From NCBI GenBank assembly GCA_947305535.1, contig CAMZDZ010000004.1, positions 1-43,143 of the forward strand: a stretch of 43,143 nucleotides of DNA, in the 5' to 3' direction. The translations under genes and the position numbers were made by a program. Below the pieces are notes generated by a model that made no database searches, had not been told where the DNA came from, and saw only the letters and a program-made list of their open reading frames with translations. The stretch is from an uncultured Fibrobacter sp. (GTDB taxonomy: Bacteria > Fibrobacterota > Fibrobacteria > Fibrobacterales > Fibrobacteraceae). This document shows, in pieces, positions 34,258 through 41,867 of this stretch (position 1 is the first letter of the stretch; each line of letters opens with the position of its first letter).

Positions 34258-34989
34258 CTAGCGTCTGACTATTACGCGCCACAGCGGTTGACCCGCTGCG
34301 GCGTATTTTCTTTCGAATGCGGTCTCCGCGTTGTCCGGGGCGTATGCGGAAAGTGCTGCCTGCAAGCGGCACAGGCCGGCGAGTTCGGGAACCGTCCCGC
34401 TCTCTTCCCGGAGGACGTTCGCCGCACTGCAAAATTCCTGTGCGTAGATTTCCCAGTTGGTCCGCAGTTCCGTGACGGGGGCGAGCTGCATCATGGCAGG
34501 GAATATCGGGTGCATGTGGAAGCGGCGCGTGCATTCGGACTGCTTGGGCCACGGGTTGGGGTAGAATACGGCATGGTAGCGTACATCCCAGCGGTTGTCA
34601 AGCACCAGCCGCCAAAAATCCAGGAGCTCGGCCCTTATCCAGAATGCGTTTGCGGGAATGCCTTCCGGGCCGGCGTGGCTCGGGTCCCCGCTCTTGCCGA
34701 TGCGGATCTCGGACTTGTCTATGCCCAGCACGGCGCAGTCGGGAAACCTGCGGGCGAGGTGTACCGTGCTCTCGCCGGTACCGCATCCCGAATCCAGGAC
34801 GACGGGGATGGTGGCGATGTCGCTTTGCCCCGCCCAGGAGCAAATCTTTTCCCTGGCCTGCTCAAAAGCCTCTTGCGTGTGTAAAGCAATAGGACGCATG
34901 TACTGCGTCCTTGCGTATTTGCGTACGGTTTTTTCGAGATCCTTGTGGATGGAATCCTGGTTAGACGTTACGGACCGGACTCCGCTCAT
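34258..34989 (-). CDS. TrmB-like SAM-dependent methyltransferase (tRNA guanine-N7 type)
   Basis: A 243-residue class I methyltransferase. Motif I is LDSGCGTGESTVHLARRFPD, and the TrmB signature is visible as YPNPWPKQSECTRRFHMHPIF then ELRTNWEIYAQEF. The enzyme should make m7G46 in tRNA. It deviates from standard TrmB in motif IV (YPNPWPK rather than FPDPWPK), so substrate drift is possible. The start at 34989 is in an ATGA overlap with the upstream lipoprotein gene; a 28-codon extension reads through that gene and is rejected. Confidence 0.8.
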   Translation of the reverse strand: MSGVRSVTSNQDSIHKDLEKTVRKYARTQYMRPIALHTQEAFEQAREKICSWAGQSDIATIPVVLDSGCGTGESTVHLARRFPDCAVLGIDKSEIRIGKSGDPSHAGPEGIPANAFWIRAELLDFWRLVLDNRWDVRYHAVFYPNPWPKQSECTRRFHMHPIFPAMMQLAPVTELRTNWEIYAQEFCSAANVLREESGTVPELAGLCRLQAALSAYAPDNAETAFERKYAAAGQPLWRVIVRR

Positions 34990-36491
34990 TTTGTATTCCA
35001 GATGCTTTCCAGGTCGTATCCGACAAATTCCAGGTTGTCGAAGTAGAACTCGACATCGTCGTAGAATACCCACGAAATCGTAGTGATGTTCTTGCGCTTC
35101 TCGGCGTCCGGAATGAGGTCTGCGACTGCGACTGCGACTTTCGACTTTTTGGCAGGCAGGTCAAACTCCATGGAGCCGATAATCAGCCCGTGCGGATCGC
35201 TGTAACCGCCAAAGCCGTTGTAGCCATAGTTGTAGCCAGCGTTCATAGTGGCGTACTTGGGACTCTTGTCGTTGAGTTCGAACGTGCAGGAACCGGATCC
35301 CCAGGCTTCGAATACGATGGAATCGACACCCGAAAGATCGTAGGCTTTATTCATTACGCCGATTTCAAGTCCAAAGGTGTTCTTCCACTGCGATACCCAG
35401 GCAGTCGAATCCATGTACGCGTACCCAGGATAGTTCACGTAGAAGGCGGAATCCTTGACGGAGTCTGGCAGCGGGTAGGCCCGGAGGAGCGAGTCGGGGA
35501 ACGTCACCTTGAAATGCACCTGCCTGTTCTCGTCTTCCTCGGTTTCAATGATGTCCACGAACGGGTTGTTGTAGGTTGTCACTTTCGGTTCGACCGAAAT
35601 GTATCCGTAGCCCATCTTGTTGTCGCCAGGGTAGAGGAACCACGCTGCGCTTGAATTCAGCGGGTTGGCAATGGATTCGCCCATCTTGTGGATGTTGTCA
35701 CCATCTTCGAAGTCGTCCAGGAGGAGTGTCTCGAGCGGACCTTCGGGCTTTACGATGGTATCTTCTTTCGTGGTGTCCTTCGACGTGGTGTCCGGGGGTT
35801 CCGGCGTGGGGACCACATGTTCCTTGACAATGGAGTCACCGGCCTTCGCCTTGATGGTCGGCAAGACGATGGTGTCGAGGTTGGGCCCGTAGTTCGGAAT
35901 GAACGCGAAATTCAGGTTGCCGGCAGGGAGCCCGCCGATGGAGAACATTCCGTTGGTCACGTTTGTGGCGTGGTTGAGGCCGAAGAACTTGAGCGTGCCG
36001 AATGCGTTTTCGCAGTTTTCGCAGCCGTATTCCAAGAGCGAACCGCTCATGAAAACGGTCTTCTGGAGCTTGTGCTCGCCAAGAGAAACTGTGTCCGTGG
36101 TGTTTTCCACCGAGACTTCGATCTGGGCGGCGTTCCCTTCCAGGGCGACTTCCATGATATAGTCACCCACGTCGACGCTGTCGATGGAAACGATGCCGTT
36201 GGAATCCGCCACGGCCGTATAGGCGTACGCTTCGCCGCTGAGGCTGCTGCGCTTGATGAGCGTTACCGTTGCATATCTTGCCAGGGAACCGTTTTCGTCA
36301 TACAGGGTGGCCGTGATGGCGTTGCCTGCTTCCGTGCCGCTGGGGCCTCCTCCGGCCATGTCGTCCGAGGTACAGTCCCAAAGGCCGAGACCCAGTACGA
36401 GTCCAGCTATCGATTTCAAGGCTATTCCCCTCAGACCTGACGATGTTTGATGCATAGTCCCAAGATACATATTTTTTCGGGAGAAACTCAT
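34986..36491 (-). CDS. Putative lipoprotein with carboxypeptidase-like and C-terminal beta-domain
   Basis: A 501-residue exported protein, probably a lipoprotein (hydrophobic SIAGLVLGLGLWDC, Cys near residue 40 from the longest start; the Met at the fourteenth codon would place the signal better). An Ig-like carboxypeptidase-regulatory segment follows (NAITATLYDENGSLARYATVTLI, about 57-80), a Pro/Thr/Asp-rich linker near 235-255, then a C-terminal domain ending VFYDDVEFYFDNLEFVG, like carbohydrate-binding or jelly-roll modules. It overlaps the TIGR02147-type gene at its start (4 bp) and the methyltransferase gene at its end (4 bp). Confidence 0.75.
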   Translation of the reverse strand: MSFSRKNMYLGTMHQTSSGLRGIALKSIAGLVLGLGLWDCTSDDMAGGGPSGTEAGNAITATLYDENGSLARYATVTLIKRSSLSGEAYAYTAVADSNGIVSIDSVDVGDYIMEVALEGNAAQIEVSVENTTDTVSLGEHKLQKTVFMSGSLLEYGCENCENAFGTLKFFGLNHATNVTNGMFSIGGLPAGNLNFAFIPNYGPNLDTIVLPTIKAKAGDSIVKEHVVPTPEPPDTTSKDTTKEDTIVKPEGPLETLLLDDFEDGDNIHKMGESIANPLNSSAAWFLYPGDNKMGYGYISVEPKVTTYNNPFVDIIETEEDENRQVHFKVTFPDSLLRAYPLPDSVKDSAFYVNYPGYAYMDSTAWVSQWKNTFGLEIGVMNKAYDLSGVDSIVFEAWGSGSCTFELNDKSPKYATMNAGYNYGYNGFGGYSDPHGLIIGSMEFDLPAKKSKVAVAVADLIPDAEKRKNITTISWVFYDDVEFYFDNLEFVGYDLESIWNTK

Positions 36492-37369
36492 AGCTTACCT
36501 CCCTTGTTTTCGCCGTTTTGTGTTTTGTCAGGGCATACAAACGGATCGTCCACTTTTTCGGACAGCGGGAAAAGCGCCACATTGAGGGCATAGACGCGGT
36601 CGGCCCGTTCGCTTCGGCAGGCAAATTTCATGAGGGCCCTGCGGAATTCTTCGATACGGTGCCTGATTTCGGGTAAATCGGCTTCTTCCGCGGTGAATAC
36701 CGTCGAGGAAATGTCGCGTTCCTCCGGTTTGTGGCGGTCCAGCGATTCCTGTGCCAGCTCGATGGTGCGTCTGTGGAAGTTCCTGACGGCCTGGCTCTTG
36801 ACTTCGCCGCCGGTGCTCAGGATCTGGTCGGTGATGTTCCAGCCGTTCTTGTCGTCCGGGACGACGAGTCCCAGTTGCTTGAGGATTCCCAGCGCGTTGC
36901 GGGCCTCGTCCTGGCTGATGGTCGGGCTCAGCTGCTTGGCCAGCTTGTCCAGGTTGCTGGTGTCCTTGGAAATTCCGATAAGGGCGCGGAGCGCGGCGCA
37001 GGCCCAGCTGCCGAAATAGGCGAGTTCGGGCTGCGAAAGGACCCTGGTCTCCAGGGAGCGGAGCTCCATGAGCTTGTAGTACAGCTCCGAGAGGGTCTGC
37101 TTGGCCTTTGTCTTGTTGAAACGGTAAAGTGTCTTGAAATACTCGGCGCGGCGGTCGTCCATGCCGCAGAGACGTATGAACACGGGGAGGGTGCTTTCGT
37201 TCAGGTGCCCCTCTTTCTGGAATACGCGGACAAGCCAGGCCGGGTCGACCCCGGTTTTCTGGCCCAAATAGCGATACGAGGTGAACGGGTTGTCCTTTTT
37301 GCTTTCGACAAACCAGTCCTTCAGGTATTCGCGATACTCAAGGTAGTCCAGTACGTCTATCATGTCCAT
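36488..37369 (-). CDS. TIGR02147/DUF4423-family protein
   Basis: A 293-residue protein of the TIGR02147 family, a large paralogous group first noted in Fibrobacter succinogenes. Typical parts are VLDYLEYREYLKDWF at the N-terminus, TSYRYLGQKTGVDPAWLVRVFQKEGHL (helix-turn-helix-like), FKTLYRFNKTK, and the C-terminal DUF4423-like half with ISSTVF and LMKFACRSERADRVYALNVALFPL. The function of the family is not settled; a DNA-binding or regulatory role is inferred from the helix-turn-helix. The gene overlaps a lipoprotein gene by ATGA, a pairing that recurs for this family. Start at 37369 preferred over 37390. Confidence 0.85.
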   Translation of the reverse strand: MDMIDVLDYLEYREYLKDWFVESKKDNPFTSYRYLGQKTGVDPAWLVRVFQKEGHLNESTLPVFIRLCGMDDRRAEYFKTLYRFNKTKAKQTLSELYYKLMELRSLETRVLSQPELAYFGSWACAALRALIGISKDTSNLDKLAKQLSPTISQDEARNALGILKQLGLVVPDDKNGWNITDQILSTGGEVKSQAVRNFHRRTIELAQESLDRHKPEERDISSTVFTAEEADLPEIRHRIEEFRRALMKFACRSERADRVYALNVALFPLSEKVDDPFVCPDKTQNGENKGGKL

Positions 37370-37429
37370 GAATCTATTAAAAATTAGCAATTAGAGGAAC
37401 GGATGGCCGTTTGTAACGTAAAGTTTTCG

Positions 37430-37458
37430 TTGCACGATTTACAACAATGCCCTAAAAT
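37430..37458 (+). promoter_or_regulatory. Promoter of candidate small RNA
   Basis: TTGCAC (37430-37435), an exact 17-bp spacer and TAAAAT (37453-37458). The -10 box is 5/6 to the sigma-70 consensus. Transcription would start near 37465-37470. Confidence 0.55.
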
Positions 37459-37465
37459 GATAATT

Positions 37466-37563
37466 TTTGGGGGGTAAAAAAGGGGTATTCTCGTGAGGAG
37501 GCGCTCCTGTATCCAGAGGGAGTGGTCCGGGACAGGTTCATCTCGGATGTCCGTCTCTTTTTT
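37466..37563 (+). ncRNA. Candidate small RNA, about 100 nt
   Basis: The segment between the promoter and a T6 run (37558-37563) folds into two parts. GGGTA (37483-37487) pairs TATCC (37510-37514) around an inner AGGAG-GCG-CTCCT stem (37496-37508). GGACA (37530-37534) pairs TGTCC (37548-37552) just before CTCTTTTTT, like a terminator. No start codon with a long frame lies inside. It does not match SRP RNA, tmRNA, RNase P RNA or any riboswitch I recognise. Expression is untested. Confidence 0.45.
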
Positions 37564-37857
37564 GTATTCATTTCATTCAAAGTAACATTATTGTAGCGTT
37601 GTAACTTGATCGCGTTCGGATGTTTTTTAATAGGATGTTGACTGACTGTTGATGGCGGTTACGGAGAACGTCTTCAAATAACAGAAAATTTGCCGTTTTG
37701 GCGCCGAAAGGCCTAGAAATAGGGCTTTTTGGTAACAATTTGTTTTCCAAATAGACAAAAAACGAACAAAGTTTCGAATTTGTTTGTTAAAAGATTTTTT
37801 TTGTTTACTTTTTCCTAAAAAGATTCCTATTGCGATTTTTCTTTTTATATTGTGCGT

Positions 37858-38007
37858 GCCATGCTTGAAGAGATGGTTGTTGTTGACCGCTGTAGAGTTT
37901 GGCGTTGCAGCCCAGAGATATTCTGTATACACCTCCCCAAAAAGAAAGCTCTGGCTCACTTCTTTCAGTGATACGCTGCAGCGCCTCTCTGCACGGTTTT
38001 GGATGGC
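37858..38007 (+). ncRNA. Candidate structured RNA with 21-bp stem and two internal hairpins
   Basis: The long stem is CCG-c-TGTAGAG-ttt-GGCGTTGCAGC (37887-37911) with GCTGCAGCGCC-t-CTCTGCA-CGG (37975-37996): 21 pairs, two of them G-U, with one bulge and one small internal loop. It closes a junction with hairpins CCAGAG/CTCTGG (37912-37917/37949-37954) and TCACT/AGTGA (37956-37960/37967-37971). An outer GCCAT/ATGGC pairing (37858-37862/38003-38007) may enclose it. TATATT at 37846-37851 could be a -10 box and a T6 run lies at 38030-38035. It could be a free RNA (6S-like is possible but not supported) or a leader of the GGGP-synthase gene 165 bp downstream. Confidence 0.45.
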
Positions 38008-38161
38008 CCCGACCAGGCCTTTCCCCTCGTTTTTTCGCAACAATCCCCGTTTTTCTGTGATTTTGCTCATTATTCGGGCGTACTTCAGGCTTTTTTTGAT
38101 TATTTCCCGTTTATAAAACTATCTTTTGGGGGAGATTCTAGTTTTGTCGCAAGAGGTTGCT

Positions 38162-38917
38162 ATGAAAATCGGAAAAACCGAAACTCGTCTGAATGCCGCC
38201 ATCGAGAAACGCGGGGCCTTGTTTGCCGTGCTGTTGGATCCGGATACTTCGGATGAGGCAGCCTTCGTGAAGGCTGGCGCCATGGCTGCCGAGAACGGAG
38301 CCGACCTTTTGCTGGTGGGTGGTTCTTATTTGGGAAACTTCACGCTTCCCAAGCAGGTGGCCGCGCTCAAGGCGCATGTGGACCTGCCCGTGGTGCTGTT
38401 CCCGGGCGGAGCGTCCCAGGTGGTCCCCGGCTTCGACGCGATGCTTTTTATGACCTTGGTGAGCGGTCGCAACCCGAACTACCTGATTGACGAACAGGTC
38501 CGCGGCGGCGCCCTGGTGCGCGCCCTCAATATGGAGGCCATCCCGACGGCCTACCAGCTCATCAACAGCGGCAAGCGCACGACGGTAGAGTACATCAGCG
38601 GCACGATGCCCGTTCCCGCGAACAAGCCCAAGCTCAGCATGGTGAACTCCATCGCGGCAGAACTCATGGGCATGCGCTATGTGTACCTCGAAGCCGGCAG
38701 CGGCGCCGAAGAACCCGTCCCCGTGGAGCACATCGCCTACACCCGCAAGGCGACCGAGATGACCATCATTACCGGTGGCGGCATCAAGGACCCGCAGACC
38801 GCGGCCATCCGTGTAGCCGCCGGCGCGAACATCATCGTGACCGGGACGCTCTGGGAAAAGGTCGAAGATCCGGCGTTGTTGAAAGAATTCGCTTCTGCCA
38901 TCCACGTGAAAGGCTGA
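38162..38917 (+). CDS. Geranylgeranylglyceryl phosphate synthase family protein
   Basis: A 251-residue TIM-barrel prenyltransferase of the GGGPS/PcrB family, joining sn-glycerol-1-phosphate to a polyprenyl diphosphate by an ether bond. Family parts: LFAVLLDPDT near residue 20, ADLLLVGGSYLG, VLFPGGASQV, then YLEAGSGAEEPV and the phosphate-binding TGGGIKDPQTA with NIIVTGTLWEK. Length and sequence suggest the larger bacterial group II type found in the FCB group. The start at 38162 is preferred over 38126. In archaea this reaction founds membrane lipids; its product here is unknown. Confidence 0.88.
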   Translation: MKIGKTETRLNAAIEKRGALFAVLLDPDTSDEAAFVKAGAMAAENGADLLLVGGSYLGNFTLPKQVAALKAHVDLPVVLFPGGASQVVPGFDAMLFMTLVSGRNPNYLIDEQVRGGALVRALNMEAIPTAYQLINSGKRTTVEYISGTMPVPANKPKLSMVNSIAAELMGMRYVYLEAGSGAEEPVPVEHIAYTRKATEMTIITGGGIKDPQTAAIRVAAGANIIVTGTLWEKVEDPALLKEFASAIHVKG

Positions 38918-38939
38918 AAAAGCTTCGCATAAGTGCGTT

Positions 38940-38981
38940 GCAAAGCTCCTCGCGTACGTCTAGTACGCCACGTCGCTTTGC
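38940..38981. repeat. Nested hairpin after the GGGP-synthase gene
   Basis: GCAAAGC (38940-38946) pairs GCTTTGC (38975-38981), enclosing GCGTAC-gtcta-GTACGC (38952-38968). Both stems are perfect. There is no T run, so it is more likely a dispersed palindromic element or mRNA stabiliser than a terminator. Confidence 0.65.
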
Positions 38982-39117
38982 GCCTTCTTCTGCTCGCTTT
39001 TGAGCCTTTCAGAAGAATCTACGCCGCTTTGCGCCTTCTTCTGCTCGCTTTTGGGCCTTCCAGAAGAATCTACGTCGCTTTGCGCCTTCTTCTGCTCGCT
39101 TTTGAGCCTTTCAGAAT
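38971..39117. repeat. Three tandem copies of a 51-bp repeat
   Basis: Units begin at 38971, 39022 and 39073 with CGTCGCTTTGCGCC or CGCCGCTTTGCGCC, continue CTTCTTCTGCTCGCTTTTG and end AGAAGAATCTA (last copy cut after CAGAATA). Copies differ at only a few bases. Because 51 is divisible by three the array stays open in one frame, but no gene is inferred. Confidence 0.85.
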
Positions 39118-39335
39118 ATAAAGTATCTACGCCGCTAACCTACGTCTTCCGCAGCTCAAAACTGACAGCTCACCGCTGCCTCCTCGCTCCTCGCGCCTCG
39201 AACCTCGAACCTATAACAAAAAATGATTAATTATATACAAATAATCTATTAGACAATATGAATCGACTCTTCTATCTTTGTGCGCGAATTCAAAAGAGGT
39301 CCGCCTTTGGCGGCAAAAATATGAGGAGTAATACT
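39118..39335. other. Intergenic leader of the Fib_succ_major lipoprotein gene
   Basis: Contains CTCG-rich short repeats (GCGCCTCGAACCTCGAACCT near 39196-39215), an AT-rich patch at 39223-39255 likely to hold the promoter, and a CCGCC-TTT-GGCGG hairpin at 39301-39313 shortly before the ribosome site. No gene seen. Confidence 0.5.
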
Positions 39336-39893
39336 ATGAAGAAAACGACCGTCGCCATCGTCATCGCCTGCACCGCAATCGTCATGACTGCTTGCCAGGA
39401 CAATCGCGGCTGCACCTACGACGCCGAAAAGCACAACCTTGTCTGCCCCGAGAAGACGTACACCACGCTGGACATCGGTGAAAAGGTCTGGATGGCCGAG
39501 AACCTGGCGGTATACAGCCCCGATTCCAGCACGTGCTACGACAACAATCACGACAATTGCGTGAGTACAGGGCGTCTTTACACTTGGGAAGTGGCGGCCG
39601 GTTCCGTCTGCCCGACCGGATGGCGCTTGCCGACTCGTCAGGAGTTCAGGGACGCCTTCGGTACGGCAGAGGTGGAGGACCTCAAGAAGGCCGACGTGTT
39701 CAACATGCAGTTCGCGGGCTTCAAGTACTATGACGGCAAGTTTGCCGACAAGGGCGCGAGCGCGAGCTTCTGGACGGCCGAGGCTTATGACGATTCCAGG
39801 GCCTACCTGGTGCGCGTCACGGATTCCAGCGTCGCCTACGAGCACTTTAACAAGAACATTTTCGCCTCGGCGCGCTGCCTGAAGGAAAAATAA
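39336..39893 (+). CDS. Fibrobacter succinogenes major paralogous domain (TIGR02145) lipoprotein
   Basis: A 185-residue lipoprotein: signal MKKTTVAIVIACTAIVMTAC, lipidated Cys at 20. The mature protein has the TIGR02145 pattern: YTTLDIGEKVWMAENLAVY, GRLYTWEVA, CPTGWRLPTRQEFRD and SFWTAEAYDDSRAYLVRV with the closing ASARCLKE. The domain is found in many Fibrobacter and Bacteroidetes surface proteins; its fold resembles formylglycine-enzyme/C-type-lectin-like folds and its role is not settled. The start at 39336 has GAGGAG 7 nt upstream, which decides against the 26-codon longer frame. Confidence 0.9.
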   Translation: MKKTTVAIVIACTAIVMTACQDNRGCTYDAEKHNLVCPEKTYTTLDIGEKVWMAENLAVYSPDSSTCYDNNHDNCVSTGRLYTWEVAAGSVCPTGWRLPTRQEFRDAFGTAEVEDLKKADVFNMQFAGFKYYDGKFADKGASASFWTAEAYDDSRAYLVRVTDSSVAYEHFNKNIFASARCLKEK

Positions 39894-39963
39894 CTACATT
39901 CATTCTAAGAAGTGAACCCCAACCCTTAACCCTGAAGACATCGGATGATTGACTAAGGATTTT

Positions 39964-40021
39964 TCCCCTCGAGCCTCAAGCCTCGGGCCTCGAACCTTTC
40001 TCATCTCTCGTCTCTCGTCTC
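39964..40021. repeat. CTCG-rich intergenic repeats before the transporter gene
   Basis: TCGAGCCTCAAGCCTCGGGC followed by CTCGAACC resembles the string at 39196-39215 on the other side of the lipoprotein gene. CTCATCTCTCGTCTCTCGTC then matches the family of the element at 29766-29909. Function unknown; dispersed intergenic repeat. Confidence 0.6.
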
Positions 40022-40032
40022 TAATTTAACCT

Positions 40033-41712
40033 ATGACCTGGCTTACCGATTTATTAACCAAGCCCTCGGTAGGGCAACAAGTTGTCGCGATAGCGCTCAC
40101 CGCGGCAATCGGCCTGATGTTGGGCAAGATCAAGGTCAAGGGAATCAGCCTTGGCGGTGCGGGAGCGCTTTTCGTGGGAATCCTGTTCGGGCACCTGGGC
40201 CTGCGCGTCGAGCACGACGTGCTGCATTTTGTCCAGGAATTCGGCCTCATCCTTTTCGTCTACACGATCGGCATGCAGGTGGGGCCCGGCTTCATGGATT
40301 CCATCCGCCGTCACGGCCTGGTGCTCAACGTCCTTTCGACGGGCGTCGTGCTGCTGGGCATTGCCGTGACGCTTTGCATTTACTTCTTTACGGATATGCA
40401 TAACAACGTACCCGTGCTCGTCGGTATGCTTTGCGGCGCTGTCACAAACACACCTTCTTTGGGGGCCGCGAATTCAGCCTTTGCCGCGGCTGGGGTGGAC
40501 GCGTCGTTGACGGGTGTCGGGTACGCTGTTGCATATCCTTTCGGTGTCATCGGGATTATCCTCGTGATGATTCTGACGCGCCTTGTGTTCAGGCAGGATC
40601 CGGCCAAGGCGGCGAAGGACTATGCGGCCGATATCGCGGCCAATACGAGCGAGATCGAGTCGTGCAGCCTCATGGTCGAGAACCGGAACCTGTACGGAAT
40701 CCAGCTCAAGGAAATTCCGGACCTGGTTTCGAGCGGCGTGGTTATCACGCGCCTCATGCGCGGCAGCGACATTTTCACCCCGAACGGGAAGACGGTCATA
40801 GAAGAGGGAGACAAGGTGCATATCGTGGGCATGCCCGATGCGGTCGCCATGATGGAAAAAATCATTGGCAAGCGGCTTGAGACCCCGATCACGAAGCTCG
40901 CTTCGGACGGCGCGCCCATCCAGGTCAAGACCATTCTCGTGACGAACAAGAAGATTCTCGGCCGCACTATCGGTTCGCTCGCCCTCGCGGAACGTTACGG
41001 GGTGAACGTGAGCCGCGTTGTCCGCAGCGGGTTCAAGTTCACGGGGCGCCTCGACTTGCGTGTCAAATTTGCCGACAAGCTGCGTCTCGTCGGGACTGCC
41101 GAAGGTATCGAGGCCGCGGCGAAGGAACTGGGCAACTCGCTTACGGCGCTTGACCATCCCGAAATCCTTCCGGCCTTTCTCGGAATTTTCCTCGGCGTCG
41201 TTGCCGGGAGCATCCCCATTGCGGTTCCCGGCATGCCGACCCCGCTCAAGCTGGGGCTCGCCGGCGGCCCGCTCATTGTCGCTATCCTGCTTAGCCGTAA
41301 GCGCAAGATTGGCCCGCTCAACTTCTTCATGGCGAACAGCGCGAACCTCATGCTCCGTGAATTCGGGCTTACGCTCTTCCTGAGTTGCGTGGGCCTCAAT
41401 GCGGGCATCAAGTTCTTCGACGTGCTGCTGAATGGCGACGGGCTCCACTACATGGCCTTGGCCGCGCTCATCACCTTCCTGCCGCTTGCCGTCATGGCTG
41501 CCGTTGGCTACCTGGTTTTCAAGGTCAACTATCTTTCGCTGTGCGGCGTGCTTGCCGGTGCCACCACCGACCCGCCCGCGCTCGCCTTCGCGAACGGCCA
41601 GGCGGACAGCGAGGCGGTGAACATCGGCTACGCTTCGGTCTATCCGCTCACCATGCTGCTGCGCATTTTGAGCGGCCAGGTGCTTGCCATAGTGCTCCTG
41701 CAGTTGGCCTAG
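40033..41712 (+). CDS. AspT/YidE/YbjL-type transporter with two RCK_C domains
   Basis: A 559-residue inner-membrane protein made of two AspT-YidE-YbjL repeat units, each with about five helices, separated by two soluble RCK_C (TrkA-C) domains (about 205-280 and 290-370; VIEEGDKVHIVGMPDAV and VKFADKLRLVGTAEGI are the domain ends). Repeat marks are GLILFVYTIGMQVGPGF in the first half and FGLTLFLSCVGLNAGIKFF in the second, with GAVTNTPSLGAA and GATTDPPALAFA in equivalent places. AspT itself exchanges aspartate for alanine; the substrate here is unknown. RCK domains suggest gating by a nucleotide or ion. Confidence 0.9.
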   Translation: MTWLTDLLTKPSVGQQVVAIALTAAIGLMLGKIKVKGISLGGAGALFVGILFGHLGLRVEHDVLHFVQEFGLILFVYTIGMQVGPGFMDSIRRHGLVLNVLSTGVVLLGIAVTLCIYFFTDMHNNVPVLVGMLCGAVTNTPSLGAANSAFAAAGVDASLTGVGYAVAYPFGVIGIILVMILTRLVFRQDPAKAAKDYAADIAANTSEIESCSLMVENRNLYGIQLKEIPDLVSSGVVITRLMRGSDIFTPNGKTVIEEGDKVHIVGMPDAVAMMEKIIGKRLETPITKLASDGAPIQVKTILVTNKKILGRTIGSLALAERYGVNVSRVVRSGFKFTGRLDLRVKFADKLRLVGTAEGIEAAAKELGNSLTALDHPEILPAFLGIFLGVVAGSIPIAVPGMPTPLKLGLAGGPLIVAILLSRKRKIGPLNFFMANSANLMLREFGLTLFLSCVGLNAGIKFFDVLLNGDGLHYMALAALITFLPLAVMAAVGYLVFKVNYLSLCGVLAGATTDPPALAFANGQADSEAVNIGYASVYPLTMLLRILSGQVLAIVLLQLA

Positions 41713-41732
41713 CTTGTCCGTCATTTTACCGT

Positions 41733-41757
41733 AACAGACCGCGTCGCAGTCTGTTTT
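41733..41757 (+). terminator. Terminator after the AspT-like gene
   Basis: AACAGAC (41733-41739) and GTCTGTT (41749-41755) form a 7-bp stem with a 9-nt loop, followed by TT. Twenty bp after the stop codon. Confidence 0.7.
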
Positions 41758-41867
41758 GCCTATTTTCCGGCATTTTTCTTTTATTCTTCATCTTTCACGC
41801 TAATAATTGTGTATTTTTCTTTAAAAAAGAAGTGGCACCCGAAAGGTGCTGGTTTTGAGGTATCGTT

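Larger units (their letters stand above)
37370..38161. other. 792-bp intergenic region with two RNA candidates
   Basis: No convincing protein gene lies between the divergent TIGR02147-type and GGGP-synthase genes. It contains a good promoter and terminator pair (about 37430-37563) and a separate, strongly base-paired segment (about 37858-38035). A 147-codon minus-strand frame across 37627-38070 has unusual composition and no family, and is not annotated. Confidence 0.6.

Noticed and set aside
37466-37563. SRP (4.5S) RNA identity for the ~100-nt RNA candidate
   Set aside because: Size fits, but the conserved GGAAGGAAGCAGC-type apical loop is missing on both strands.
37627-38070. A 147-codon minus-strand frame in the large intergenic region
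   Set aside because: No family, no ribosome site seen, and it crosses the strongly paired RNA candidate, which explains the sequence better.
38933-39121. A 62-codon frame across the 51-bp repeats
   Set aside because: Open only because 51 is a multiple of three; the translation is repeats of ALRLLLLAF with no signal or start site.
38933-39240. CRISPR array
   Set aside because: The 51-bp units are adjacent with no variable spacers and no cas genes are present in the window.
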